DNA of 64,000 nt from Rhodothermales bacterium (GTDB lineage: Bacteria > Bacteroidota > Rhodothermia > Rhodothermales > JAHQVL01): contig JAWKNW010000001.1 of the NCBI GenBank assembly GCA_041391505.1, positions 479,780 through 543,779 on the forward strand, read 5' to 3'. Shown piece after piece: positions 26,661 through 35,182 of this stretch. Each line of letters starts with the position of its first letter. The first letter of the stretch is position 1. The notes beneath the pieces were generated by a model that saw nothing but the letters and a program-made list of their open reading frames with translations, made no database searches and had not been told where the DNA came from. Both the position numbers and the translations under genes were made by a program.

Positions 26661-27638
26661 ATGCGCCCTGGCCTGTTTCTGGCGGCCTGTTTCCTGCTCT
26701 GCGCCCTCCCCGTCCGCGCGCAGACCCTCCTCGTCGGTGAAAAAGACGGCGGCCGGCTGGCGTTTGTCGATCCCGCGACCCTGGCGATCCTTGCGCGTGT
26801 TCCGGCCAACAGCCATCCGCACGAGGTGGCGACGGACGGACGGTACGCGTATGTGTCCAACAGCGGCGCCAATGCCATAACGGTCATCGATATCGCGGCG
26901 CGCGCCCAGGCGCCCGGCATCGCGCTCGGCGGCCTCGGGGCATGCCACGGCCTCTGGATGGCCGGCGGCAAACTCTATTTCGCGAGCGAAAACGCCCGCA
27001 CGATCGGCCGGTACGACCCCGCCACGCGGGAAATCGACTGGGTGCTCGGGACGGGCCTCCCCCGCTCGCACATGCTCGTCCTCTCGGCCGACGCATCCAC
27101 CCTGTTCACCGCCAACATGCGCCCCGGCTCCGCCGGCATCATCGAACGCCCGCTCGGGGCGGACGGAAAGCCGGGCGACTGGACGATCACGGAAATCCCG
27201 ACCGGCCGGCGCGCCGAAGGCATCGACCTCTCCCCCGACGGCCGCACGCTCTGGGTCGCCAACGTCGACGAACGGACCATCTCGGTGATCGATGTCGCCT
27301 CGAAATCGGTCGTCCGCACCCTCCAGCCGCCCACGACGTTTTCCAACCGGTTGAAGTTCACCCGCGACGGACGCCGGGTGCTGGTAGCCGACCTCCAGGG
27401 CGACCATGTCGTGCTGTACGATGCCGCGACATACGACATCGTCCGGCGGATCGATGTCGGCGGTGGATCGGAGGGGTTGCTGATGACGCCCGACGGCCGG
27501 CGGGCCTTCGTGGCCGTGAGCCCCGAAGACAAGGTCGTGGCCATCGACCTGGAGACACTGGACATCGTCGGCGTCATCACCGGTCTGGAGAATCCGGACG
27601 GAATGGCGTGGGTAGAGTCATTGGAAATCGCAAAATGA
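26661..27638 (+). CDS. Secreted YVTN-type beta-propeller protein
   Basis: A 325-residue exported protein with signal peptide (MRPGLFLAACFLLCALPVRAQ). It consists of YVTN-like blades: 'RYAYVSNSGANAITVIDIAARA', 'EGIDLSPDGRTLWVANVDERTISVIDVASKSVVRTL', 'RRVLVADLQGDHVVLYDAATYDIVRRIDVGG', 'EGLLMTPDGRRAFVAVSPEDKVVAIDLETLDIVGVI'. Such seven-bladed propellers act in surface protein binding or, rarely, as lactonases; no catalytic residues stand out. It is divergent from the FG-GAP gene and is followed after 10 bp by the sulfatase gene, so the two probably form an operon. Confidence 0.85.
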   Translation: MRPGLFLAACFLLCALPVRAQTLLVGEKDGGRLAFVDPATLAILARVPANSHPHEVATDGRYAYVSNSGANAITVIDIAARAQAPGIALGGLGACHGLWMAGGKLYFASENARTIGRYDPATREIDWVLGTGLPRSHMLVLSADASTLFTANMRPGSAGIIERPLGADGKPGDWTITEIPTGRRAEGIDLSPDGRTLWVANVDERTISVIDVASKSVVRTLQPPTTFSNRLKFTRDGRRVLVADLQGDHVVLYDAATYDIVRRIDVGGGSEGLLMTPDGRRAFVAVSPEDKVVAIDLETLDIVGVITGLENPDGMAWVESLEIAK

Positions 27639-27648
27639 AAATCGCAAC

Positions 27649-28998
27649 ATGAACTGTTTTTCTCGCACGGCGATGTCATTCCTGGCCCTGGCTGTGATGC
27701 TGCTGGCTGGCTCGTGCGCCCCGCCGGCGCCTAAGCCTCCACCGAACATCGTGTTGCTGATCAGCGACGATCATGGGTGGTCGGACTACGGGTTCATGGG
27801 CCATCCCGACATCCAGACCCCCAACCTCGACGCGCTCGCGGCGGAGAGCAGGGTGTATACCCGCGGGTACGTGCCGACATCCGTCTGCCGGCCGAGCCTG
27901 GCGACCATGATCACCGGGCTCTTCCCGCACGAGCACGGCATCACCGGCAACGATCCCCCCGGAGGCGCGGAGACCATGCGCGACCCGGTGGCGCGGGCGA
28001 TGATGGTCGAGATCTTCAAACACAACCCGACCGTCAGCCAGGCGCTGGCGGACCGGGGCTACGTGAGCCACCAATCGGGCAAATGGTGGGAAGGCAACCC
28101 GCGCGAGGCCGGCTTCACGGCCGCGATGACGCACGGCGACGTGTCGCGCGGCGGCCGGCATGGCGACGACGGGCTCGCCATCGGGCGGGAAGGCCTCCAG
28201 CCGATCTCCGACTTTCTCGACACCACCGGCGACCGGCCGTTTTTCCTCTGGTACGCGCCGTTCCTGCCCCACACGCCGCACACCCCGCCCGAGCGGTTGC
28301 TCGAAAAGTATCTCACGCCGGGTCGCCCGGTGGAAGTCGCGCGGTACGACGCGATGGTGGCGTGGTTCGATGAAACCATCGGCGAACTCATGCGCCAGCT
28401 CGACACGCGCGGGCTCGCGGAAAACACCCTCGTCCTCTATGTGAGCGACAACGGATGGGTGCAGGAAGGCGCGGGCCGCTCGATGGCCGACAGCCGCGCC
28501 AAGATGTCGCCCTACGACGCCGGCATGCGCACGCCGATCCTCATCCGCTGGCCCGGCGTCGTCGCGTCCGGCCGGGACGAGACGACGCTGGCGGGCAGCA
28601 TCGACCTCGCGCCGACCATGCTCGAGGCCGCCGGCATCGAGCCGCCCGCGAACCTGCCAGGCATCAGCCTCCTCCATCCGGAGCGGCTACGCGAACGCAA
28701 GGCGCTCTACGGCGCCCTTTTCGCCCATACGGCCGTCGACCTGAACGACCCGATCGCCAACCTCAAGTACCGCTACACGGTCCGCGAAGACGGGTGGAAG
28801 CTCGTCCTCCCCTACACCCCGAACCGCGACGTGACGCTGATGATCAACGGCCAACAGGCCGACTGGATGCGGTTCGAACCGGAGCTGTATAACGTGATCG
28901 ACGATCCGTACGAAAAAAACGACCAGGCCGGCGCAAGGCCGGACCTGGTCGAAGCGTTGACGGATACGCTGGAGGGTTGGTGGAGGGTCTATCGGTGA
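27649..28998 (+). CDS. Sulfatase (S1 family) lipoprotein
   Basis: A 449-residue exported sulfatase with a lipoprotein-like signal (FLALAVMLLAGSC, Cys23). Landmarks: metal-binding Asp40-Asp41 in 'NIVLLISDDHGWSDYG'; formylglycine site Cys80 in 'TSVCRPSLATMITGLFPHEHGITG'; 'SHQSGKWWEGN'; 'FLWYAPFLPHTPHTPP'; 'TLVLYVSDNGW'; 'TPILIRWPGVV'. Formylglycine conversion of Cys80 would require a maturase elsewhere. The core reads C-R-P-S-L-A-T, with leucine where C-x-P-S-R usually has arginine. It probably removes sulfate esters from algal or animal polysaccharide. The protein ends normally ('LEGWWRVYR'). Confidence 0.9.
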   Translation: MNCFSRTAMSFLALAVMLLAGSCAPPAPKPPPNIVLLISDDHGWSDYGFMGHPDIQTPNLDALAAESRVYTRGYVPTSVCRPSLATMITGLFPHEHGITGNDPPGGAETMRDPVARAMMVEIFKHNPTVSQALADRGYVSHQSGKWWEGNPREAGFTAAMTHGDVSRGGRHGDDGLAIGREGLQPISDFLDTTGDRPFFLWYAPFLPHTPHTPPERLLEKYLTPGRPVEVARYDAMVAWFDETIGELMRQLDTRGLAENTLVLYVSDNGWVQEGAGRSMADSRAKMSPYDAGMRTPILIRWPGVVASGRDETTLAGSIDLAPTMLEAAGIEPPANLPGISLLHPERLRERKALYGALFAHTAVDLNDPIANLKYRYTVREDGWKLVLPYTPNRDVTLMINGQQADWMRFEPELYNVIDDPYEKNDQAGARPDLVEALTDTLEGWWRVYR

Positions 28999-29021
28999 TT
29001 CAATGGTCATCGGTTCCGAAA

Positions 29022-29147
29022 GAGGTCACTGGTCACTGGTCATCGGTCATTGGCTATGGTAGGCATGCTGGCGATCAGGACACTGATTCCAGTGACCCAG
29101 TGACCAATGTCCAGTGACCAATGTCCAGTGACCAATGTCCAGTGACC
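29022..29147. repeat. Tandem and inverted CCAGTGACC array between convergent genes
   Basis: The right part holds three exact 14-bp tandem copies of CCAGTGACCAATGT (29097-29110, 29111-29124, 29125-29138) and a partial fourth (29139-29147). The left part (29022-29052) has GGTCACTGGTCACTGG and GGTCATCGGTCATTGG, the same units in inverted orientation. The array fills the gap between the sulfatase (plus) and a T9SS protein gene (minus), so it could fold into a long imperfect hairpin in RNA from either strand and act as a bidirectional terminator. Confidence 0.75.
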
Positions 29148-29156
29148 CTTACCCCC

Positions 29157-30668
29157 CTACTTCACCACCACCAGCTCACGCCGCAGCGTCCGGTCGGCGC
29201 CCTTGAGGCGGTAGACGTAGACGCCGCTTGGGAGATGGCGCGCGTCGAAAACGGCCTGGTACTCGCCGGCCGGCTTGACTTCATCGACGAGGAGCGCCAC
29301 GCGGCGGCCCAGAGCGTCGAACACGGCGAGTTCGATCCGCTGCGCGTCGGAGACGACATAGGGGATCGTGGTCGACGGGTTGAACGGGTTCGGATAGTTC
29401 TGCCGTAGCGCGATGGACGCCGGCAGCTCCGGTGTTCCTTCGACCGCCACGCCGGTTACTTCCGCGGCCAGCGCGTAGTAGCTCGCGAGGTCTGTCGTTT
29501 CGAACACGACCGTATTCTCCGTCGGGTCGATCGTTGCATCCGTCATCACCACCCAGTCCTCGGTCGTGGCGTCCCATGCCCACAGTTCGATCGTGGATTC
29601 CATCAGATCGTTGGCGGCGAGGTCTTCATCGAAGTAGCTGATGCGGACCTGATGCTGCTTCTCGAACCGCATCATCCCGTTTTCACCGCCAAAACGCCCA
29701 TCCATCAACCGGATACGGTCGCGGTCGTGCACCTGGATGTGCAGGCCGGCGAAGATCCGGTCGCGGATGGGGCCGGGCAGGCTGTCCGGGTGGATTTCCC
29801 AGAACTGGACAAACAGCGAGTCGGGCCAGTTCGGGCCGCCCATGCCCTGGCCGAAGTTTCCCGGCGGGAAATCGATCCAGCTCTGGCGGTTGTTCATGCA
29901 GTACGCGCGGGCCGTGTCGCCGCGGGTGGCCCGCATCCAGCCGCCGGCCCACGCGGCCGGCTCGCCGAGCACGCGCCAGACCAGCCCGTCGAGTTCGTAC
30001 ACCGCGATCAGGTCGAACGCATCGCCTTCATGCAGGATGCCAAATACCGTGACCTCGTCCCCCTCCGCCGGCCGCACCGCGCCGGATGCCGGCTCGAAAA
30101 ACGGCGGCCCGAAACCCAGCCGGTACTCCGGCAGCGTATCGCCGTCCGTGTCCAGATAGTAGTGCGTGTAGAAGTACGTGGTATCGATAAACACCGTGCC
30201 GGTGACCGTCAGGGTATCGTTGGTCGGGGCCGGCCAGAATGGCTCGGCATTCCACCCGAGAAGCCCGTATTCGATCGGCACGCGCCAGGTGACGCCGTCG
30301 AGATCGAACACGATGATCGTCGTCAGCATCCCGGGATCGACCAGCGTCTGCAGCGCGCCGGTAAGGGTGACCGTGGCGCCGGCTTCGGGCCGTTCGACAC
30401 CGTCGGGGTCGTACCACCAGGGTCCGAACGACAGGTGGTAATCGGCCGTCGCATCGCTGTTTTCATCCAGGTAATAGAGCGGATGCGCAAAGGTATTGTC
30501 GATGATGACGACGCCGGTGACGGTCACCATTTCGAGCGAATCAGGCCAGGTATGGAGGCCCGTGCCCTGCCCGCCTCCCTGGGCCTGAACGCGGGTGGCG
30601 GCGGGGCCGGCGAGCAGCAGCGCCAGCAGCGCCACGCCCGCCCATCTATAGTGCAGGTTCGTTTTCAT
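29157..30668 (-). CDS. T9SS-secreted protein with two copies of a beta-rich module
   Basis: A 503-residue secreted protein with signal peptide (to about residue 29). Two homologous modules follow at about 45-135 and 150-240: 'VTVTGVVIIDNTFAHPLYYLD...YHLSFGPWWYDPDG' and 'LTVTGTVFIDTTYFYTHYYLD...YRLGFGPPFFEP'. A middle region ('GGPNWPDSLFVQFWEIHPDSLP', 'IFAGLHIQVHDRDRIRLMDGRFG') and 'ANDLMESTIELWAWDATTEDWVVMTDATIDPTENTV' precede a T9SS type A tail (RQNYPNPFNPSTTIPY ... GVYVYRLKG). No enzyme motif recognised. The modules resemble an OB-like beta fold and are also found in the upstream gene 40 bp away. Confidence 0.75.
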   Translation of the reverse strand: MKTNLHYRWAGVALLALLLAGPAATRVQAQGGGQGTGLHTWPDSLEMVTVTGVVIIDNTFAHPLYYLDENSDATADYHLSFGPWWYDPDGVERPEAGATVTLTGALQTLVDPGMLTTIIVFDLDGVTWRVPIEYGLLGWNAEPFWPAPTNDTLTVTGTVFIDTTYFYTHYYLDTDGDTLPEYRLGFGPPFFEPASGAVRPAEGDEVTVFGILHEGDAFDLIAVYELDGLVWRVLGEPAAWAGGWMRATRGDTARAYCMNNRQSWIDFPPGNFGQGMGGPNWPDSLFVQFWEIHPDSLPGPIRDRIFAGLHIQVHDRDRIRLMDGRFGGENGMMRFEKQHQVRISYFDEDLAANDLMESTIELWAWDATTEDWVVMTDATIDPTENTVVFETTDLASYYALAAEVTGVAVEGTPELPASIALRQNYPNPFNPSTTIPYVVSDAQRIELAVFDALGRRVALLVDEVKPAGEYQAVFDARHLPSGVYVYRLKGADRTLRRELVVVK

Positions 30669-30708
30669 GATCTTCCTCCTCTCGTGATGGGTATCGTACC
30701 GGGCTGTT

Positions 30709-31170
30709 TCAGCCGTTCAGGCGCTGGCCGCGACGCCATCCGCGCCATACGGGAAATCCCGCGTCGTCGCGCAGTTTGAGCTCTTGATCGCCTCGTTTGA
30801 CGGTCGCGGCGATCACCGCCGGCATCCCGTCCTTGACGATGCGCGCGCCGACGATCACGATGTCATCCCCCACGGCGAACGTCTGGTCCTGGTTGTCGAT
30901 AAACCACGACGGGCCGAGATGCACGGCCAACCGCTCGCCGTTCACGTCGACGGCGAGGTGCACACCGACGCACGGCCCCGATTCCGAGGCGACATGCTCG
31001 ACCGCCCGCACGACGCCGGTCAGCGTTTCGACGGTCGACGGGTCGTAGGGTTGATTGAACGCGCTGTTGCGACAGGCGCCGTTGCCCGGACCGGCCTGCG
31101 CCAGGGTGAGGCCGGCCGGCAAAAACAGTGCAGCCAGCATGATGCCGGCCAGAAAATGCCTGGTTTTCAT
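30709..31170 (-). CDS. Small secreted protein with one copy of the same beta-rich module
   Basis: Starting at MKTRHFLAGIMLAALFLPAGLTLAQ (signal peptide), this 153-residue protein has a single domain: 'STVETLTGVVRAVEHVASESGPCVGVHLAVDVNGERLAVHLGPSWFIDNQDQTFAVGDDIVIVGARI...AVIAATVKRGDQELKLRDDAGFPVWRGWRRG'. The 'TGVV...HLAVD...L.LGPSWF' pattern parallels the modules of the 503-residue protein downstream. It looks like a small OB-fold exported protein. The frame is open far upstream, but no coding character is seen there. Probably an operon with 29157-30668. Confidence 0.7.
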   Translation of the reverse strand: MKTRHFLAGIMLAALFLPAGLTLAQAGPGNGACRNSAFNQPYDPSTVETLTGVVRAVEHVASESGPCVGVHLAVDVNGERLAVHLGPSWFIDNQDQTFAVGDDIVIVGARIVKDGMPAVIAATVKRGDQELKLRDDAGFPVWRGWRRGQRLNG

Positions 31171-31590
31171 GGCGATATCCTCTATGTCTTCACCGCCCCC
31201 TGCCTCAGCGTCGTATGGAACGGGCTGCCTTCGCCGGGGCGGATCGTTGCAAAAACCTCCTACATCATTCACGCGGAAATCAGCCGGCGGGCCGAAGCCC
31301 GCCGCGCCGTCCAGCCGTTCCGGAGGCGTTCGTGGACAGGATACGGCCCGCCGCATCCGGGGATGGACCGTCGATCCGCGTGTCGACCTGCCGGCGATCT
31401 CCGCTCCTCCGTAAGGGCCTAACACTACATGTCCACAACAAGACGTGTTATGACATGTCTGCCAACTGATTTTCGTCCCCCTGCACACAGCCCCATCGAC
31501 GCCCTGCTTCCTTATTTACAACGTGTCTGGATTCTGGCGGGGCGAAGGCGTATTTTTAAGCCATTCCGCAATCATCTAGCTCTTCTCGCC
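31171..31590. other. Intergenic region between divergent genes, with an ACATGT inverted repeat
   Basis: A 420-bp gap between a minus-strand secreted protein gene and the molybdenum hydroxylase operon. ACATGTC (31427-31433) and GACATGT (31452-31458) form an inverted repeat, interleaved with AACAC (31421-31425) and GTGTT (31445-31449); this could be an operator for the plus-strand operon. A short perfect hairpin (GGCGGGC-CGAA-GCCCGCC) sits at 31286-31303. TATTTTTA at 31551-31558 is a weak -7 candidate. No gene seen. Confidence 0.4.
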
Positions 31591-32049
31591 ATGGCTACCT
31601 ACACGCTCAACGTAAACGGAAAGCGGCATCAAGTAGATGTCGAATCGGACACGCCGCTGCTCTGGGTGCTGCGCGACCATCTGGATCTCACCGGCACCAA
31701 ATTCGGCTGCGGCATCGCGCAGTGCGGGGCATGCACGGTGCATCTGGACGGTGTCGCCGTCCGTTCCTGCACGCTGCCCGTTTCCGCTGTCAGCGACGCG
31801 GCGGTGACCACGATCGAGGGCCTCTCCGAGGAGGGCGACCATCCGGTTCAGCAAGCCTGGAAGGAACACGACGTGCCGCAATGCGGCTACTGCCAGGCCG
31901 GCCAGATCATGACGGCCGTGGCGTTCCTGAAGACGAACCCTGCCCCGAGCGACGAAGAGATCGAAGCTGCGATGAACGGGAATATCTGCCGCTGCGGCAC
32001 CTATCTCCGCATCCGGGCCGCCGTGAAGACGGCCGCCTCGAACCGCTGA
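31591..32049 (+). CDS. Molybdenum hydroxylase 2Fe-2S subunit (IorA/CoxS-like)
   Basis: A 152-residue iron-sulfur subunit starting at MATYTLNVNGKRHQVDVESD. The plant-ferredoxin-type cluster is bound by Cys40, Cys45, Cys48 and Cys60 ('KFGCGIAQCGACTVHLDGVAVRSC'), and the second cluster by Cys98, Cys101, Cys133 and Cys135 ('CGYCQAGQIM', 'GNICRCGTYLRIR'). Length and spacing match the small subunit of isoquinoline 1-oxidoreductase and related aldehyde dehydrogenases. It passes electrons from the molybdenum subunit encoded 37 bp downstream to an acceptor, often a cytochrome. No separate FAD subunit is present, as in the IorAB type. The frame is open further upstream, but the family start is clear. 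Confidence 0.95.
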   Translation: MATYTLNVNGKRHQVDVESDTPLLWVLRDHLDLTGTKFGCGIAQCGACTVHLDGVAVRSCTLPVSAVSDAAVTTIEGLSEEGDHPVQQAWKEHDVPQCGYCQAGQIMTAVAFLKTNPAPSDEEIEAAMNGNICRCGTYLRIRAAVKTAASNR

Positions 32050-32086
32050 TCCCGCTCATCCGCTCACCTTACGCAACCCGGCTGCT

Positions 32087-34285
32087 ATGAACACGACGCT
32101 CAACCGCCGCTCCTTCCTGAAAGCCTCCGCCATGACGGGAGGCGGCCTGATGATTGGCTTCAACTGGTTCGCCGGCTGTCAGCCCGCAGCGAACCCGCTC
32201 GCGCCGGCCGGCGCGATCACGGACCTCAACGCCTACCTCAAGATTGCGGAGAACGGGATCGTCACCATCATGTCTCCCATGCCTGAAATCGGGCAGAACG
32301 TCAAGACCTCCATGCCGATGATCGTGGCGGAGGAGCTGGACGTGGACTGGAAGCACGTGCTGGTCGAACAGGCGGGCCTCGACACCGCGAAATACATCCG
32401 GCAAACGGCCGGCGGCAGCCAGTCGATCCGCCAGACGTGGTCCGCCCTCCGTCAGGCCGGCGCCACGGCGCGCCGCATGCTGATGGAAGCCGCCGCGCAG
32501 GAGTGGCAGGTGCCGGTAGCCGAACTGACGACGAAAAACGGGGTCATCACGCACGCCGGCTCGAAGAAGTCGATGGGCTACGGCGAGGTCGCCAGCGCGG
32601 CGGCCCTCCTCCCGGTGCCGGAAGACGTCGCGCTCAAGGACCCGAAGACGTTTTCGATCGTCGGCCATAGCAAGAAGAACGTCGACGCGCCGAAGATCGT
32701 CCGCGGTGAGAAGCTGTATGGGCTGGACTTCAAGCGCGACGGGATGCTGATCGCCATGATCGAGCACCCGCCGGCGTTCGGCATGACCGTCAAATCCGTC
32801 GACGCCGCGGCCGCCAAGGCGATGCCTGGCATCGTCGATGTCATCACGATCAACACCCGTCCCGAGGGCTTCCAGCCGCAATGGTCGGACACGACGGCCT
32901 TCCCCGAACTCGTGGTGGTGCTGGGCCGGTCGACCTGGGAGGTGATGAAGGCGAAGAAGGCGCTGTCGGTTCAGTGGGAGGCCACGTCGAAGATGGAAAG
33001 CAGCGACGAGCAGTCGGCCGCGCTCGCTTCCCTGCTCACGGCCCGCAAGGCGGACGTGGCCCGGCGCGACGGCAACCCCGAGGCGGCGTTCCGGAATGCC
33101 GCCAAGGTGATCGATCGGACGTACACGGCGCCGTTCCTCGCGCACAACACGATGGAGCCGATGAACTTCTTCGCGAACGTCCAGGGCGACCGCGCGGAGC
33201 TGATCGGCCCGATCCAGACGCCCGAGCCACTGAGCCGCTCCGTGGCGGCGCTGCTCGGTATCCCGATCGAAAACGTCTCGATCCAGCTCACCCGCATGGG
33301 CGGCGGCTTCGGCCGGCGGCTGTACGGCAACTTCGGCGCCGAGGCCGCGCTGATCTCGAAAGCGACCGGCACGCCGATCAAGTTGATCTACACCCGCGAG
33401 GACGACATGACGCAGGGCACCTATCGCCCCGCGTACCAGGTCCGCTACCGCGCCGCGCTCGACGCCGACAACAACCTGATCGCGTTCCACATTCGGGGCG
33501 CCGGGATCAACGAGAGCCCGGTCTTCGCCAACCGCTTCCCCGCCGGCGCGGTGGATAACTACCTCGCCGAAACGGCCTCGCTGAACTCCAACGTATCGAC
33601 CGGCGCCTGGCGCGCGCCCCGGTCCAATTTCATCGCCGGCGTGGAAAACGCCTTCCTCGACGAGGTGGCCGAAGCCGCCGGCAAGGACCCGATCGCCTTC
33701 CGGCTCGCGTTGTTCGACCGCGCCATCAACAACCCGGTCGGCGATAACAACGACTACGACGCCGCGCGGTACGCCGGCGTGCTCAGGCTCGTCCGCGAGA
33801 AAGCCGGCTGGGACAACGCGTCCGGCATGGCCCGCGGCGTCTCGGCCTATTTCTGCCACAACTCGTACGTCGCCCAGGTGCTCGACCTGACGATGGACGG
33901 AAACCGCCCCGTCGTCGAGAAAGTCTGGTGCGCGGTCGATTGCGGCATCGTCGTCAACCCCGACGCCGCCCTCAACCAGATCGAAGGCGGCATCGTGGAC
34001 GGCATCGGCCACGCCATGTACGGCGCGATCACCATCGCCGACGGCCGGCCCGAGCAGCGCAACTTCGACGGCTACAGCCTCATCCGCAACAGCCAGGCCC
34101 CGAAAGCCGTCGAGGCGTTTTTCGTCGACAACGGGATCGACCCGACAGGCCTCGGCGAACCCTCGCTCCCGCCCGTTTCGGGCGCGCTGGCCAACGCCCT
34201 CGCGAAGGCGACCGGAAAACGGCTCTACAGCCAGCCGTTCGCGCCGGCGCTGGAGGGCCTCGAACTGCCGAGTTCGGTCGGCTGA
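32087..34285 (+). CDS. Molybdopterin-binding large subunit of an IorB-type aldehyde/isoquinoline oxidoreductase
   Basis: A 732-residue Tat-exported protein (LNRRSFLKASAMTGGGLMIGF) of the xanthine oxidase family, IorB branch. Landmarks: 'SMPMIVAEELDVDWKHVLVEQA', 'KYIRQTAGGSQSIRQTW' (molybdopterin contact), 'THNTMEPMN'-like 'LAHNTMEPMNFFANV', 'TRMGGGFGRRLYGNFGAEAALIS', 'GAWRAPRSNFIAGVENAFLDEVAEAAGKDP', and near the end 'GLGEPSLPPVSGALANAL' with the catalytic glutamate. Such enzymes hydroxylate aldehydes or N-heterocycles using a molybdenum cytosine dinucleotide cofactor in the periplasm. The actual substrate is unknown. It forms a two-gene operon with the 2Fe-2S subunit, closed by a strong terminator. 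Confidence 0.93.
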   Translation: MNTTLNRRSFLKASAMTGGGLMIGFNWFAGCQPAANPLAPAGAITDLNAYLKIAENGIVTIMSPMPEIGQNVKTSMPMIVAEELDVDWKHVLVEQAGLDTAKYIRQTAGGSQSIRQTWSALRQAGATARRMLMEAAAQEWQVPVAELTTKNGVITHAGSKKSMGYGEVASAAALLPVPEDVALKDPKTFSIVGHSKKNVDAPKIVRGEKLYGLDFKRDGMLIAMIEHPPAFGMTVKSVDAAAAKAMPGIVDVITINTRPEGFQPQWSDTTAFPELVVVLGRSTWEVMKAKKALSVQWEATSKMESSDEQSAALASLLTARKADVARRDGNPEAAFRNAAKVIDRTYTAPFLAHNTMEPMNFFANVQGDRAELIGPIQTPEPLSRSVAALLGIPIENVSIQLTRMGGGFGRRLYGNFGAEAALISKATGTPIKLIYTREDDMTQGTYRPAYQVRYRAALDADNNLIAFHIRGAGINESPVFANRFPAGAVDNYLAETASLNSNVSTGAWRAPRSNFIAGVENAFLDEVAEAAGKDPIAFRLALFDRAINNPVGDNNDYDAARYAGVLRLVREKAGWDNASGMARGVSAYFCHNSYVAQVLDLTMDGNRPVVEKVWCAVDCGIVVNPDAALNQIEGGIVDGIGHAMYGAITIADGRPEQRNFDGYSLIRNSQAPKAVEAFFVDNGIDPTGLGEPSLPPVSGALANALAKATGKRLYSQPFAPALEGLELPSSVG

Positions 34286-34327
34286 CGCGACCGGGACCGG
34301 GTAGTCGCCGGCGCGCGGTAAACAGTC

Positions 34328-34369
34328 AAACGGGTAGCGGGATGTCGTGCATCCTGCTACCCGTTTTTT
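34328..34369 (+). terminator. Strong intrinsic terminator after the molybdenum hydroxylase operon
   Basis: AAACGGGTAGCGGGATG (34328-34344) pairs with CATCCTGCTACCCGTTT (34350-34366) over 17 positions with one G-U pair and a 5-base loop, followed by a run of T residues to 34369. It ends the plus-strand operon; with an A-rich left flank it may also serve the convergent minus-strand gene ending at 34392. Confidence 0.9.
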
Positions 34370-34391
34370 CTTTCCTAGCCCGTCGAGTGTG

Positions 34392-34868
34392 TTATCGCCC
34401 CGCCACCGCCAGCCGCTCCAGCGCCTGGGAAATGTCGGCGGAAGTCAGCTCGCGGCGGATCGGCTCGAAACGCCGGCCGTACCGATCAGCCTCCGGCAGC
34501 TGCGCCACGCCCTGGTCGTCGATCGGAACGACCAGGCTGCTCAGGTGCTCGTGGTAGGTCGCCGTAAACGTCAAGACCCATTCGCCCTCGGCGGGCCGTT
34601 CCCACACTACGTCGTACACGCCGGCCGATCGCGCCTGCAGCGTCAGCGGCCTGGACTGGCGGACGCCGTCGACCTGCCCTTCGGCCATCCCGACGACCGT
34701 CGCCCGTTGCGGCTCGTCGCATCCGAACATGTATACCATCAGTACGGCCCCGTCGACGGCAGGACGCTCGGCGCGGACCTCGAAGCCGCCCTGCGGTGCG
34801 GCGGCGGTCCCGACGAAGAGCAGCAACAGCGCGACGGGCAGCAGAAATCGTTGAATCGTGGGTTTCAT
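34392..34868 (-). CDS. Small exported protein of unknown function
   Basis: A 158-residue protein starting at MKPTIQRFLLPVALLLLFVGTAAAPQ (signal peptide). The mature part ('FEVRAERPAVDGAVLMVYMFGCDEPQRATVVGMAEGQVDGVRQSRPLTL', 'GVYDVVWERPAEGEWVLTFTATYHEHLSSLVVPID') suggests a small immunoglobulin-like beta sandwich, as in exported domains that follow heavy-metal or CopC-like contexts. The C terminus is helical and charged ('RREPIRRELTSADISQALERLA' type). I do not recognise the family. It is divergent from the ECF sigma operon, so co-regulation is possible. Confidence 0.65.
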   Translation of the reverse strand: MKPTIQRFLLPVALLLLFVGTAAAPQGGFEVRAERPAVDGAVLMVYMFGCDEPQRATVVGMAEGQVDGVRQSRPLTLQARSAGVYDVVWERPAEGEWVLTFTATYHEHLSSLVVPIDDQGVAQLPEADRYGRRFEPIRRELTSADISQALERLAVAGR

Positions 34869-35182
34869 GGTTGTTTTCCGGTCTGGTTCGTGCAATCGAT
34901 TCTGCGGCGACGCTCGCGGAGAACCGTTCAGGGATAGGATGCCCTGCCACGTTCCAGCGTTTAGTTGACCCGCCTTTTTTATTTTTGCAGCCGTCCATGC
35001 AGCGTCAAAAAAAGGCATTCGGAGTGTCCCTTCGCATCCGAAAACCCCAAAAACAGCGATGGCCCCAGCATCGCGCCCGGGTAGCCCGCGCGGTCTGAAC
35101 GATTTTTTCCGACAGGCGCTAAACCTTTGATCGGCGCCGCGCATCCTACCTTCGACTCCGGACCAGACCGACCGCCGAACCT
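34869..35182. other. Divergent promoter region between the exported protein and the ECF sigma gene
   Basis: A 314-bp gap without a gene. It contains the promoter at 35126-35154 for the sigma operon. AT-rich stretches at about 34970-34985 and 35020-35060 may carry the minus-strand promoter, but no clear -33/-7 pair was found there. Confidence 0.5.
35126..35154 (+). promoter_or_regulatory. Bacteroidota-type promoter of the ECF sigma gene
   Basis: TTTG at 35126-35129, a 17-bp spacer, then TACCTTCG at 35147-35154. This fits the Bacteroidota primary-sigma consensus TTTG / TAnnTTTG with one mismatch and normal spacing. Transcription would begin near 35160, about 20 bases before the GTG start at 35183. 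Confidence 0.5.

Noticed and set aside
31421..31458. ACATGTC inverted repeat as a molybdenum cofactor riboswitch
   Set aside because: The stem is far too short and simple for a Moco RNA; at most it is an operator.
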